Source: Galeopsis tetrahit (taxonomy: Eukaryota; Streptophyta; Magnoliopsida; Lamiales; Lamiaceae). Taken from it: 64,000 nt of DNA. This document shows positions 8,495 through 21,024 of the stretch, in pieces (the stretch's first letter is position 1; each line of letters begins with the position of its first letter). The stretch lies in NCBI GenBank assembly GCA_963675135.1, contig OY776128.1:73104670-73168669 (forward strand). The letters run 5' to 3'. A program made the position numbers and the translations under genes. The notes under the pieces are model-generated. The model did not search any database and was not told the DNA's origin. It saw nothing but the letters and a program-made list of their open reading frames with translations.

Positions 8495-11280
8495 ATGTGA
8501 GGCCCAGATGGGAAGAGTGAAGCACGAACACCCCAATGGGCCGGTTCAATGGACCAAGCCGAGCCGCATATAAGAATTACTCAGGCCCAGTCCACTAATT
8601 TCTAATTTTCAATAGTAAGATTGAGACCGTAGAATTCTATAATTTGGAAGTAATACGTTTGTCCTTAATAAAAAAATGAACAATGAAATTAGATGAGAAA
8701 CCTTAGATTTTAGAGGGAGTGTATCTATACTTTTATTTAACTGATTGAGATTAATGCATTTTTTAATTTACTCGATTATATAAGTATTATTTTCTTATTT
8801 CAACATCGAAGTTACGAGTTTTTTGAATTATGGACATTTATTTAATTTTACTGATCCAACTCCATAGAACAAAAAATAAAATTAATTTGTGAAACTTTTA
8901 TTAAATTAAAACTAAAAATTCAATGGCAAAAGCCTGTGTAAATTAACAGAAAGACGTACAGAATCTTTTATCAACTTAAGTTTACGAAAACCTTTTATTT
9001 TATCAAGTAAAGTAGAAGTAGGTATGGAAGTAATTAACGAAAGAGGTCCCAATTGTGATTACTAGTACCTTTTTTGTCCATGCAAAGGATATCCTTAATT
9101 ATAAACAAGTTGCACAGCTTTTTTGAAGATTATAGCATAATTATAACATAAAAAATAAGAGAAAAAGGGAAAGGCAATTAAAGGTGGATGGATTAAAGCA
9201 AACTTTTCAAAGGAGAGGAAGTGTGCTAAAAAGAGAACAACTTTGTGTTAAAAGGGCTGTCCACTTTCTACACTCGTACTAATTTTTTATTTCATTTTTT
9301 TGAAATCGGTCATCATGCCGAGTATCTTCCTTCCTTCCTGCTTTTGAGGTTACGCGGAATTAGATTCTATGCCTTTTAGTTTCATACAATTGTTTATCAT
9401 AATTACTTTTGTCAGATTACTAGAATAATATTGTTTCACTTTGTGTTATATAAGAAGCTAATGAATGTATTTGGAGGGTGAAAAAAAAAAAAAGTGAATT
9501 GTACACACTGTTATGTATTAATGATTTGGTGGAGTGAAACATTGAGTGGAATACGAAAAAATTAAAACAGAGAAATTAAACTGATACTCAGTATTATATA
9601 AATATACTAGAGAACTTGTTGGTTGTCTACGTGCGCGTTCAAATATAAATAGAAAGTAGAGTAAATATACGATTCATGAGTATTAGGACTGTTGTGATTA
9701 CGATTGAGACTTATATTTACTATACGTATAAATAAAATTACGAACTTATATATATATAAGTTGTTATTTGACCAACATTCTCATGTATGTACTAGTAATA
9801 TTTAAATACAAACCATTGATATTCTTATGTTCTATATTGTAGAAAAATATTCTTATACATACACACATATATTGTATAATAAAATGCAAATTGGTACGTA
9901 TTTATTAAGTAATTTAGAAAATGAAGATATAAAATGTAAGACAAGAATATATATGAAATAAAAATGCCCTTTTAATTTTTTCTCCTTTACAAGTCTGCAC
10001 TAATTATATATATACACATCAGGATGAAATAATAAACTATGAACCCACTCCTCCCCCACAAATAATGTACTTTACAATTTAGTAATTCAAACCCTTAATT
10101 TGGGTAAGGTAATTAAAGAATAAAAAATGGATTCTTTTGCAAAACACATCACAAAGCATGAAAAGTAGTGCTTTAATTTCTTTTGATTTTTTTGCTAGGA
10201 AGATTTTGCTTTTCCCATTTAAACCTTCTAAAGCAGAAAAGTTGCTCCTTCTTTCCCAGCCATTACGTTATGGATCCATTCATAATATTAATCTCTAATT
10301 GTTTATTGGTAATAATGCAGCAATTACTCATAAAACAATATACTAAATTATGTAATTATTACATGTCACTTTTCTTCTTATCATGATTATGTTCATCAGA
10401 ATATAATTAAGAAATGAGATAGGGAGAATATACATGGAAGCTGCTAAATGCAAAACTACGGAATAAAAAAAAATCTTACCACTCTTAACAAAAGCAATTT
10501 AATAAAAATAACTTAATAAATGTAAGGACAATTAATATAATATAAATAAATTGAGTTCAATGTTTCTTCAAAGTTAGAACTTTTATAAGAGATTAAAATT
10601 TTAATTTAGGTTTGTATACGTTGAGTTCAAATTTCGCTTCCATGTGCCACTAGTGAATTAAGGATTAATGACAATTAATATATAGTCCTATAAAATATAA
10701 ATAAATTGATTACACGAATTTTTACAAGTTCAAACTTTTAGATTAGATCGATACTAGTATAACTTAATTAATCCCGATGAAGACTGAAGAAGACTAGAAG
10801 AGGAAGGCGTTGCACTTGCTTTGAGACGAAGCAATTCTGTTCAGAATGAAGTGGGAATTTGCAAGCTAGCTATTGTACTTTAGGGAAAATTATTTAAAAT
10901 TTATTTTAATGCTGTATTAAATTAAAAGTAGGTGGTGTTTGAAATTAAAGTGTCATTTGCAAGAAGAATATATAACTTTTTGGTAATAAGAAGTTTTAAG
11001 AAAAATAACTAATAGATCCTTATATGATTGCTTCTCATAATACGCTTAACAGTGATTATTTAAAATCTGCACAAAAGCACTTCTAAATTTCTAAAGTGAT
11101 TTTCACCCGTCAATTAAACTTTCGATCACCACTGAAGCATTCGTGACGAAGTTTCTTCTTCAATGTTTTCGTCATTTTAAAAACCTTTGCGTTCACTATT
11201 GATATATTTAAGATGGGTTTTCTTCAATTCTCTCTGTTTAACAAATTTTTTTTTTTTTTTTTTTTAGGTTTGCGCTCTTG
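8495..11280. other. Intergenic, nothing recognised
   Basis: 2.8 kb of AT-rich DNA. I found no open frame with recognisable protein similarity, no RNA gene and no element with convincing ends. A poly(A) run is at about 9481-9493. Confidence 0.4.
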
Positions 11281-11801
11281 TGTACCCGTTACATACATGT
11301 AACTTATTCCTATTTAATATTTGAACTAATACTATATAATGTGTGAGCTAATACTATACTGTATTTTAACTAACACTATACTCTATTTAAACTAATACTC
11401 CCTCCGTCCCGTGATTACTTGTACACTTTCTTTATTGGAACGTCTCAAAATTACTTGCACACTCTTAATATGCAAATACCCCACAAAATTAATAACCTCA
11501 CAACATCATTTTATTTTCAAATTTGCCACTCACAACATCATTTTATTTTCAAATTTGCCACTCTTTTTTTCCGTACATTTCACTTTACACATCATCAAAT
11601 CCACTTTACACATTATCAAATTACCTAAAATACCCCTCCTTTATCTTACATCATCAACCACTAAATTCACTTTTCTTAAACAACGTGCCGGTCAAACTAT
11701 GCAAGTAATTCCGAGACGGAGGGAGTATTATACTGTATTTGCCATAACTTATAAAAAATTGTAATTAAATAGGAACAAGTTACGTGTATGTAACTGGTAA
11801 G
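11281..11801. mobile_element. TIR element split by a nested Stowaway MITE
   Basis: The left end 'gttacatacatgtaactt..ttcctatttaat' (11287-11317) is matched in inverse orientation at about 11764-11796 ('attaaataggaac..gttacgtgtatgtaac'), about 36-bp inverted repeats. Each arm itself holds a small palindrome. Without the nested MITE the element is about 190 bp. I could not fix a target duplication, so the superfamily is open. Confidence 0.6.
11398..11725. mobile_element. Stowaway-type MITE (Tc1/mariner), nested
   Basis: Ends CTCCCTCCGTCCCGTGATTA and, inverted, the same CTCCCTCCGTC core; TA duplication at 11396-11397 and 11726-11727. It contains a local 25-bp direct repeat 'aacatcattttattttcaaatttgcc'-type (about 11500-11560). 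It belongs to the same family as the copy at 58900-59198. Confidence 0.88.
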
Positions 11802-11920
11802 TATTTGCTTTTTTTTAACAACGATACTTCCTAGAAAAAAATCACATGAAATTGAGTCCCACAATTTTTTTTTCTTTTTAATAAATAAGATTTACTTTTC
11901 ATTAACTAAGGTAAAATTGC

Positions 11921-12200
11921 GCTCCCTCCATTTTAGTTTGTCGTTTTTGCCTTAAAAATCCTGTTTCAAAATTAAATTTATTGTTTTAACAATTTTTACT
12001 ACGTTTCTTTCTAAATTACATCCCCGTATAAATACGTACCATTTTTCTTTTTTCTCGATAATTGAAGCTAGTCGTTACTTTCTATTCACTTTTATTTTTC
12101 CTTATTTTCTTAATAATAAAGAATAAATATTTATAAAAAAAAAATATTCATTAATTTTATACAAAACAACAAAAACTAGGAACAAGAAATAGAGTTAGTA
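11921..12200. repeat. Possible truncated Stowaway-like end
   Basis: 'gctccctccattttagtttgtc' at about 11921 resembles a Stowaway left end, but I found no matching right end before the SMXL stop codon. The rest is AT-rich. Confidence 0.3.
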
Positions 12201-12259
12201 TTTAACTATAGTTTACTAATCTCTTTGGCAAGGAAAGGAAAAAAAAAATACACCTAATT

Positions 12260-14895
12260 TTAAAAAAGTAGGCGCCTATCAACAATTTCAGGAATTCCTA
12301 AATCATCACTGCACTCTTCCTCATCAAACGAAACATTCAAGTCCAGTAAAACAGAGCAGCCCCCATCTTCAAATCTCTGCTTCGGAGAAGAGCCCCTCGA
12401 CATAGACCCAAAACTCAATACAATAATCGCATCGCACAAACTAATTTCTTCACCATTCTCATTCCCAATTCTCCCTCTCTCAATTCCCCTCTTTATCCCC
12501 CAATAATCACCTTCTTCCAAATCTTCAATAAAAAATACCCGATGAGGATTTGCCGAAACTGATCGAGCCAACATTTCGATACGATCGTCTCTCCCTCGTT
12601 TGTTCCGACAATGGTCGGGCCTTGTCGGAGAAACGAAGGCGCTCGACCCGAGCGCCACGAAGCTCGAATAAGAGCCGAACACGATTTTAGCCAATTCTCT
12701 TGAGATTTTCTCCTTGGCTTGTGACTCATCAGGCCCAAGGAAGAGTAACCACGTTTCTTCCTTAACAGAAGATTCGAAAGTGGAATCTTTTCTTCTCAAC
12801 ATTCCCGACCTGCATTGGAGGATTGTACCTGCTATTTCGGGAATGATTTGTCTGAGGGATTGTGGTACCTTCTCCTCCAGTGCATTGCACAAGATGTTGA
12901 GATTTTCGGCGTTGAATTCTTTGAATTTTGGCGCGTAGTCCATGTCCATGATGTCGCTTGATGACGCGGAATTCGGTGAGGAAGAAGAAAACGTGCTTTT
13001 CGAAGTAGCGTTTTCTTGTATCCAATTTCGGGTTTGGAGCAACGGGAAAAGGGTTCGGGTCGGGTCAGAATTTTGGTGGTCAAATGGAAAACAAGAAGTT
13101 GATGAAGAGGGATGTTTGTGTGTTGAGTTACAAAATGAGTTCCATTTCTTGACTAATTCCTCCATCGCCTCGCACTTCTAAAATCAAAAGCACACACAAA
13201 AAAAAAAAAAGAAAACAAGAGTTAGTGAATAAATACTTATATAATTATGTACATATGTATCAAAAAAAAAAAGTCCCCATTGGATCTTATTTTGACAGTA
13301 GCATTATAGAAAACTGTCTTTTAAAGATAAAATTATTTCATTTTTCTAGCTTAAAAGTTTTTAATAATCAGAAAATGACTTTTATTAACAAGTTCAGTCA
13401 TTAAAAACACTTTTTGATAACTATAAAATCTATAATGACATAATTTCTATCATTAAACGTCAATTTTATTGTAGTGTAGCTATGAAAATAAAGTACGAGA
13501 CTCAAATATGCCACTAAATAGATAGTTAATTGTCACCTGGTCATTATCTTTAAGTTTTCTACTTTCATTCTTTAGCCAAGAAGGTAAGCTTGACAATGTT
13601 GGCTCTGTAGTCCTCCTGGGTTGCAAGTTTTGAGCTTCGACTTTAAACTTGGCTGAACATTCATTGCAGCAAGACAATTTTACCTCTCCATTTGTCACAC
13701 TTTCAACTCTTGTATCTCTATCATCACTGAATAAACACAAAAAATCCCAATTTCACATATCAAAATCAACACAATTAAATTAGAAAAACATGCATACATA
13801 CCTTTGAGAAACAAGGGTAAAGCCCAAAGTATTAGCAGGAATAGAAATGGGATGCAACCCCCAAACACTTTCAAGAGAACGGTAGCCATTTCTACACCTC
13901 ATGTAACTCTGAAAAGTCGAAATTCCGACAACCCAAAACCTCTCAGTCTCCCCCATCCCCCAAACCACCCTCCCTATCTCCATGATCATGTGCTCCACAG
14001 AACAATAATAGCTTCTTTTTTGCTCCAAACTAGCCCTATAATCACTTATCCACTTAAGGTCCCCCAAGTACAACACCACTCCTTTTGACCCCACAATACT
14101 AGCATTCAAAACACTACACATCTCTCGTATTTTAACCTCAACTTCTTCACGCCCAAGATTACAAAACGAATAAAGCGGTGGCACACTTAGGAACTTCACT
14201 TGTCTCAAATCCTCCGGCACGTCTCCCTTGTCGACGCAATCCATCAACCCTCGAATCGTCGTTTCCAAGCGAGAAACGCATTCTCCAACGAAGACGAGAC
14301 TCCTCTTCTTCCTACTCGTCAATAAAGCATCAATTACAACATTCACATCCTCGCTTCGAACGGGTTCAACTACCTCTAGGGTTAGGGTTTCTCTGGAGTT
14401 CGTCTGAACGACGAAATCCAGAGAAACCGCTTTCTCCACATTGGTTTTCACTTGCGTGCTAGTAAAGCCAGCTTCACTCATGACTCTACTAACGCTAGGA
14501 TCATCCAAGATGGAAATGATGAGCTGCTCGAGCTCGATTTTAACGGGCTGCTGCTGGCTGTCGACGGAGCCGCGGCGCTGGTGGGCTTGGGCCCGCTTGA
14601 AGGCGGCTACAAGGGCGTTGGAGATGGAAGGAGTGGGGCCCAACATGGGGTTAGATGCCTGGAGGCGATTGAGAGCCACGTTGAAGCAAAGCTCAAGAGC
14701 TTTACACTGAAGTGGGTGGGAATGGGACTCTAAACAGGCTTCCCTGAACAAGCCACTTGAAGACGCTAACATGGCGTTTGCCACGTGGAGCGGCGTCACC
14801 TGACCGTGGCCGCGCCGCCTTGCCAGCACCACCGCCTGTTTCACGATCCCGGCAGCCTCCGATGTCAAAGCTTGCTCTACTGCGCAGGCTCTCAT
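12260..14895 (-). CDS. SMAX1-LIKE protein, SMXL3-type (Clp-like, EAR motif)
   Basis: Three exons on the minus strand: 14895-13802, 13726-13537, 13177-12260. The borders AAAG|GTATGT, TTCAG|TG, CCAG|GTGACA and TTTTAG|AAG join in frame to give 733 aa. The N-terminus (about 1-170) is a double Clp-N domain (EQALTSEAAGIVKQAV...RRGHGQVTPLHVANAML). Two degenerate AAA regions follow: LVFVGE (about 203) and LLFLGP (exon 3) stand where a P-loop would be, so ATP hydrolysis is unlikely. An EAR-like LDLNVSF lies near residue 706. Length and the VDRR C-terminus fit the SMXL3 branch of SMXL3/4/5. That clade is known to act in phloem formation and to lack the RGKT degron used by D14/MAX2; I see no RGKT here. 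The protein ends a few residues after VDRR, slightly short of what I recall. Intron 2 (13178-13536) is AT-rich. Confidence 0.9.
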
Positions 14896-16760
14896 TTTTA
14901 ATTTCTATTAACACAAAATTAAACGAAATTAAGGAAATGGACTACTAATGTTTGGTGATCAATTACATAGGACATATGACATATGTGGTGAGAATTAGAA
15001 TTGAATGGGAAAGTTTGGGTTTAAAGTGTACTCTTATACAATTACTATACATTTGGTACAAATAATATGATATGCGAATTAGTAGAAATGGAAAGTGGAA
15101 TGCATGTGGTGACAAGGAGGGGGAATTATAATGCACTAGTACCAAAGGTAAATCAGCTTTACTCACAATCTTATTCTTTCTCGATAAATACGTTAAATTA
15201 ATATTTATTTATTTTTTAGATTAAGATATGGAAATAAGGAAATGTGGTGGTAGTGGGACTCAACCTTTTATGTTACTTATACGTTAATTTAATTTAATTC
15301 CCCTATTTTTAACCTATGTCCACATGCCTCCGAATTAATCCTGTATACTTTATTTAATTTGGTGAAAGTTATTTATATTGATCTACCTTAAAATTAATTA
15401 CTCCGTATATAGTTTTCTGCAGGATCGATGGATTATAATTGGTCTCATTATATCCATGAATAATGTACAAGTTTTACTATAATTTTTTTCCAACCATTCT
15501 TAATTTTGAGACATAAATACACTTTTAAGAAAGTGGGTATAGATATTTTTTTTTTTTTTGTCAAAGGTAAAATAAATATATTATACTAACAATGACTAAA
15601 GGGTATACATATAAACCCTTACAACAAAGAACATATATATTACAAAGCTTCAAGACATTACAGAGGGGATACAAAATAATCAACCAAATTAGATGACCAT
15701 TTGTACAAGGAATTTTTGAAGTAATTAAGGTAATTAAGGGGAAAGCGAGCACCAACTATTAAAATAATTGTTTTAACAATGGTAATATATATATATATAT
15801 ATATATATATGGTATTTTCGATCATATCAGAATAGGTAGAAATATTTTTTATACTTGAGGTGGGTTTTTTTTAAAGTTAATTAGATATTGGATATATATA
15901 TATATATATATATATTTCAAAATTTCTCTCAACTCGGTGGATAAAGATTACATTAATTTTTCCAATATTCGTAGCTCACCAGTCAGGCAATTAAAGTGGT
16001 CATGGCATTTCATTCAAGAAACGACTTAAGTATAAAGTATATTTGTGTATGTATATATACATCATATAATATTTGATATATAAAGTATATTTGTGTATAC
16101 ATCATACATATATATATGTATGTAATTACTTTAGAGGTTACAATTGTTAATATAGGAATTGAACTTAAGGCATTTTATTGCAAAAAGGAGAAACAGAAAA
16201 CGAGGAGGTGAAAAGTTAAGGCAAGGTGTGGGGACTGTCTGTTTGAATTTATAAGGAATATATATGCAGAATAAAGCTTGCTAGCTAGCTCTCCCTCCCA
16301 TTTACTCATGAACCTTTATTTGCATGAAACCACTTTTCTCCACTGCATGGGGATTATATATATATGGCCGGACAGAATGATCTCTCTTTCCTGATTAATT
16401 TGATTAATCTTTGTTATAATAATAATAAACGTCCTATATATTTAAATTGATTACATATCATTTAACTCACAATTTTATAGTGGATGAGTAGACTCCCTAG
16501 GTTAAATGAAAATAATTAATATTTAATTAACATTATAAAAAATTTATCTTTTTTTTAGAGGTAAAAAAATAATTTTTAATGACATAATGTATGTTAATAT
16601 TAAAAATTAATTTTCTTTAGTGAAAAAAACTACTTACCTTTTAAAAAATACAAATAAATGTACGATACATTTTGTATACATATATTTGCAGATCCAAAGA
16701 TATTTAATTATAAATGGGGTGAGTAGCTATTCTATTAGCTTGGCAATTGAGAATTATATA
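14896..16760. other. Upstream region of the SMXL3-like gene, mostly simple AT-rich DNA
   Basis: This should hold the promoter of the minus-strand SMXL gene, but no TATA box or binding site stands out. It includes (TA)n runs at about 15783-15811 and 15893-15914 and a possible LINE tail at 15548. Confidence 0.4.
15548..15770 (-). mobile_element. Possible 3' end of a 5'-truncated LINE
   Basis: Read on the minus strand the segment ends '...ttattttacctttgaca' followed by a poly(A) tail (poly(T) at about 15548-15559 on the plus strand), a typical plant L1 3' terminus. The preceding 'tttgtatcccctctgtaatg' resembles LINE 3'-UTR sequence. No flanking duplication was found. Confidence 0.4.
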
Positions 16761-16769
16761 TTTATTCTC

Positions 16770-17134
16770 GGGATTAAAGTTTTTTTAGTCCTTTAAGTTG
16801 GACTAATTTTGAATTTGGTCCCGATGGAATACACATTTTGATTTTAGTCCCATAAGTTGGTCGAAATTTTGAATTCAGTCCAATTACTACAATTTGAGAT
16901 AAATAAATCGATCAAATCAATTGATATTTGCATTTTTCTACACATAAGCAAATTCACATTTGATTTGAATTGCACACGAGCTAAGAATTTGATCGGTTTA
17001 TTTACCTACAATGGTAGTAATTGGACTGAATTCAAAATTTCGGCCAACTTATGGGACCAAAATCAAAATGTGTATTCCATCAGGACCAAATTCAAAATTA
17101 GTCCAACTTAAAGGACTAAAAAAACTATAATCCC
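16770..17134. mobile_element. Foldback Mutator-type MITE (365 bp)
   Basis: A perfect 9-bp duplication TTTATTCTC (16761-16769 and 17135-17143) flanks two 121-bp inverted arms (16770-16890 and 17014-17134) with few differences; the ends are GGGATTAAAG and GGGATTATAG. Part of the loop also pairs ('aaataaatcgatcaaat' against 'atttgatcggtttattt'). Transcription through it would give a long hairpin. Confidence 0.92.
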
Positions 17135-17143
17135 TTTATTCTC

Positions 17144-19649
17144 CAACAAGAAAAGATTACAAGTAACAACTCAAGAAACCCTGAGAATGTTTCTGCTTAC
17201 GGGACCCACAAAAAAGTAGTGAGCATTTCTGGATGGAGGAATGTTTCTACATTCCAACTCTACAGTGCACAGCTGCAGATATATAACATCCTAGTCTATC
17301 TAGCTGCCACATCAAAAGAAATACCGTATACGGAGTATAAAATTTTATATATTATATATTTATATTCATCAAATTTCATTATTGCGATTACTTTTTCTTT
17401 AATTTTCACATTAGTTTACACTCATTTTTCAATTATTACTTATTTATTTAAATTGACATTCATTTTATTTATACATAATCACTTAATTACTCTGTAATAA
17501 ACAGATTCTACAATATCTCATCATATCACAGTTAAACTATTTTATATATAATCTAATAAATATTCATTTAAACTCAAAATTTAACATAACAGATTTGAGC
17601 GAAAAGATTATTAATTATTTATTTGAATGATTTAACATCCCATAAATAAATATGTTGAAAAAATTGTCTAGATCCATATAGAAATGCTAAAAAAACTGAA
17701 GCCTACAGTTTGGTGATCGACAGTTGGTCAAACTAAAAAATCGAAGATTGAGATCAAAATTTGAAAAGCAAAGTAAAACCGATCAAAATATCAAATCAGC
17801 TGTTCATAATCGGATCGAAACCTTATTACAACCGATTCAATTTTGATTAATCCCCTCAGTATTTTCGAACCACTGATTTCGAATCAGAACAGACTATTTT
17901 GAACCATGCACCATTCATCTAAATTCAGTATGCTCAATTATTGAGGCATGAGTTTTAATTAAGTATTAATTAATTTATAAATAAAGTAGATAAATTGAAG
18001 ATATGGTAAGAATATTGAAAGGTCTATTCATATATAAAATGGTTGTTTATAAATATAGTGAATGACAATTTAAATTAATATATTACTATAAAAAGATGGA
18101 GATAAAATAGTACATGAATTAGTACTATTTTCAAAATGTAGTTGAACTAATAAAATTGGAAAACTTAAAAAAAGAGAATAATTAAATTGAACTAAAGTAA
18201 TATTATTGGCGATTCAAAAGATAATATTGGGAGTCTTAGTCAAAAAGTGTCTCCCCCCAATCTCTGATGACCTAAAAAGACATCCAATAAAAGAGCGCAC
18301 CAAAGAAACAGTAACAAAAGTTCTTTACTACCACAAAAGCAGTGTTTTTATATAAATCATTTTTTTATATTTTTTATTTTTTACTTGTCTTTCATAACTA
18401 TTTGACCCATACTTTCTCCTCCCACACACCAATAAACTCCATTTTAAATAGATTAACTGTAGGAAAAAGCTTTCACACCTCTTTGCGTCTTAATTGTCTC
18501 TTCTTTCCCTGTCGGTACAAGATATATACATAATAATACATGGCCTCATGAGATAATAGTAGTTTTTTTCTTTTTTCTTTTTTGCAATTTATCGTCTAAA
18601 TGATAATTTGATCGATGAGTATTATTTTTTTAAGAATAGTTGATGAGTTTGAAGCTTCATCCTACTAAATACGATCCATAGAAGTCAAAAAAACGTTATA
18701 GAAATCCATTTTTTTTTTTTAGTATTATTAGAAATTTGAAGTCAAATTATTCAATTAAGGTGACACAAGAAAATGACCAGATCGACTCGGATCAAATACG
18801 AGTTATGGAATGAAATTGAAAATTCAATTTTTTTTTATAAAACTTTTGCAAAAAAAAAAAAAAAAAAAAACTTATCTATCTATTAATTATACATTTGATT
18901 TAGTACTCATCACTAATGACCTTTTTTAGTGTCTTTCTTAAAAGTAAAGCTTATCTCTATGTATGTACCATATGTAAAAAAGCAGCTATTGATTAAAAGT
19001 AATGTTAAGTATGGGATTATATCTATTCAAAAGCTTCAAATTATACGCATCTTTGCTCCTGACGCGGCCATTCATGTGGCTAAAAGCTATTAATTGCATT
19101 TTTATTTTGCATCTTGTCTCACTATTGCACCCAGCTGAGGGAATATTTAATTAAAGATAACAATCAATTGGGTTAGATTTTATCTAATATATCATTTTTT
19201 TATCTTCGATCTCAAGCATTTCTTTTTTAAGTGAGATATGATTTTGTTATTAATTTTGATGAAAATTTTGTCCACTAAGTTGTGATTAGTGCAAAAATTG
19301 GATGGTGATGTATCTAATTTAATTGTTTTTAAACATAAAAATATTATAAAAAGCTGGAAATGCATCTAATTTAATGGTTGTACACATGTACATGATATTA
19401 TTGTGTATTTTCAGAATAATCCGGAGAAATAAAATCAAATCTATGTATGCCTCTCCCACGTACAAAATGTGTCTGCTTATCTTTTTAGATATGATTGTTC
19501 ACAAGTGTGCACATTTTTTTTTTATTTTTTTAAATATATTTCACCATAATCTCCTTTACTTTATCTTTTTTATTCTCAATTTTATTTATAAATATATATT
19601 TCTTAAAATCGGTGAAGAATAAACAAACATACATTACATGGAGAGTATA
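17144..19649. other. Intergenic, nothing recognised
   Basis: AT-rich DNA with a poly(A) stretch at about 18848-18870. A patch at 17690-17900 with 'accgatcaaaat', 'aatcggatcgaaacc' and 'ttcgaaccactgatttcgaatc' may be a decayed hAT-like subterminal region, but I could not find its ends. Confidence 0.35.
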
Positions 19650-19651
19650 TA

Positions 19652-19914
19652 CTCCCTCCGTCCCGGTATAAGTTTCTCACTTCTTTTGGGTGTTTTGATT
19701 AAGGAATATGATAAAATAATAGATGTAGTACAAATGATGTGATGGTGAGAGAGAAAACAATAGATTAGTATGAGATGAAGTATAATAAAATAATAGATAA
19801 AGGGTAAGTGATGTGATTGGGAGAGAGAAAATAATTTACCAAAAATGGAATGGGAAACTTATAGTGGGACATCCAAAAAAGGAAAGTGAGAAACTTATAG
19901 TGGGACGGAGGGAG
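19652..19914. mobile_element. Stowaway-type MITE
   Basis: TA duplication (19650-19651 and 19915-19916) with inverted ends CTCCCTCCGTCCC and inner 'ataagtttctcacttc' repeated inverted as 'gtgagaaacttat'. 263 bp, no coding capacity. A different subfamily from the copies at 11398 and 58900. Confidence 0.9.
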
Positions 19915-20188
19915 TATTAATTATTTAGAGGGTACGTACATGGAGTAAAGGGAAAAGTTGCTCCAAAATTGACATGACAGCATTCTTAATGCAAAGGTGA
20001 CGGAATTACGTAATTCACACTCTGGCCTTTTCTCAAAAGTTAGTCACTAATTCATTGTTTATTATTTTTAGCACATTAATTCAATCACTAATCAAATACT
20101 TCATGATAACTACCAATCAACATTCAAACATGGTTTAAAAAAAACATCAAACATGAAATGCCGCTATATAAATCAGAGGCAGAGAGAT

Positions 20189-20266
20189 ATTTTGGGGTAC
20201 AACTAGAAAAAACCCACATTTATAGTTATTTTGGGGTACAACTAGAAAAAACCCACATTTATAGTT
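20189..20266. repeat. Perfect 39-bp tandem duplication
   Basis: Two identical copies (20189-20227 and 20228-20266) starting 'attttggggtacaact' and ending 'cacatttatagtt'. Confidence 0.9.
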
Positions 20267-21015
20267 AATGTAAAAATAAATAAAAATTCGTGTACCCTCT
20301 TTCGTACCCTCAAATTTAAAATATTGGGTCGAATAATTTTATAAATACTAAGTTAACTAGTACAAAAACCGTTACGCGCGGGAGTATTTAAAAATTTTAG
20401 ATTAAAATTTAATAAATACAAATTTATTTAAATATTCTAATTAATTAGTTGAATAATTATAGAAGGGTGTAAGGATTTGAAAAGTATTAAGAAATTAATA
20501 TATAAGAATATTAATATATAAGAATATTAATTTCTCACCTCTATAAGTTAAACTTTTAGATGAGACGAAATTATTTTATGATATTCTTTGTCTTAAATAT
20601 CGGGCAAATTAGTTGCAAGGAAAGATACCACAAACATTTTCTTTTTAGAATTTTTTCAACCCCGTTTGTATCGGATGAGATTACCTGTTCTAATTTTGGT
20701 GTTTCACTATATGGATAATTGACATATGTTATATTAAAAAATAATTTACGTCTTATAATATTGAAGGTGACATGTGTTAAAAATCCAATAAGATGAAATA
20801 ACAGTAAACTACAAAAATAGAATAGGGACCAAAACTTTCATGTTGGGAAGAAGAATGGATAAATTAAAATTTATTCCTAAAATCTTAGCAATAATTTCAT
20901 AATTAAAGTGAACAACATTTAGCTTATTAACAGGAACACTGGGCCAATCTTCGATAAGGCCCACAAAGCGTTACCCAGCCCATCAAATCCAAATCTTGTG
21001 GACCTACAGATTCTA
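20267..21015. other. Intergenic, nothing recognised
   Basis: AT-rich. A short direct repeat 'taatatataagaatat' occurs at about 20496-20527. No gene is supported. Confidence 0.35.
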
Positions 21016-21024
21016 TTTTGCCCA

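Noticed and set aside
8027..8520. Long Arg/Gly and Pro/Ala open frames on both strands
   Set aside because: GC-rich low-complexity array depleted of stop codons in all frames; not independent evidence of a gene.
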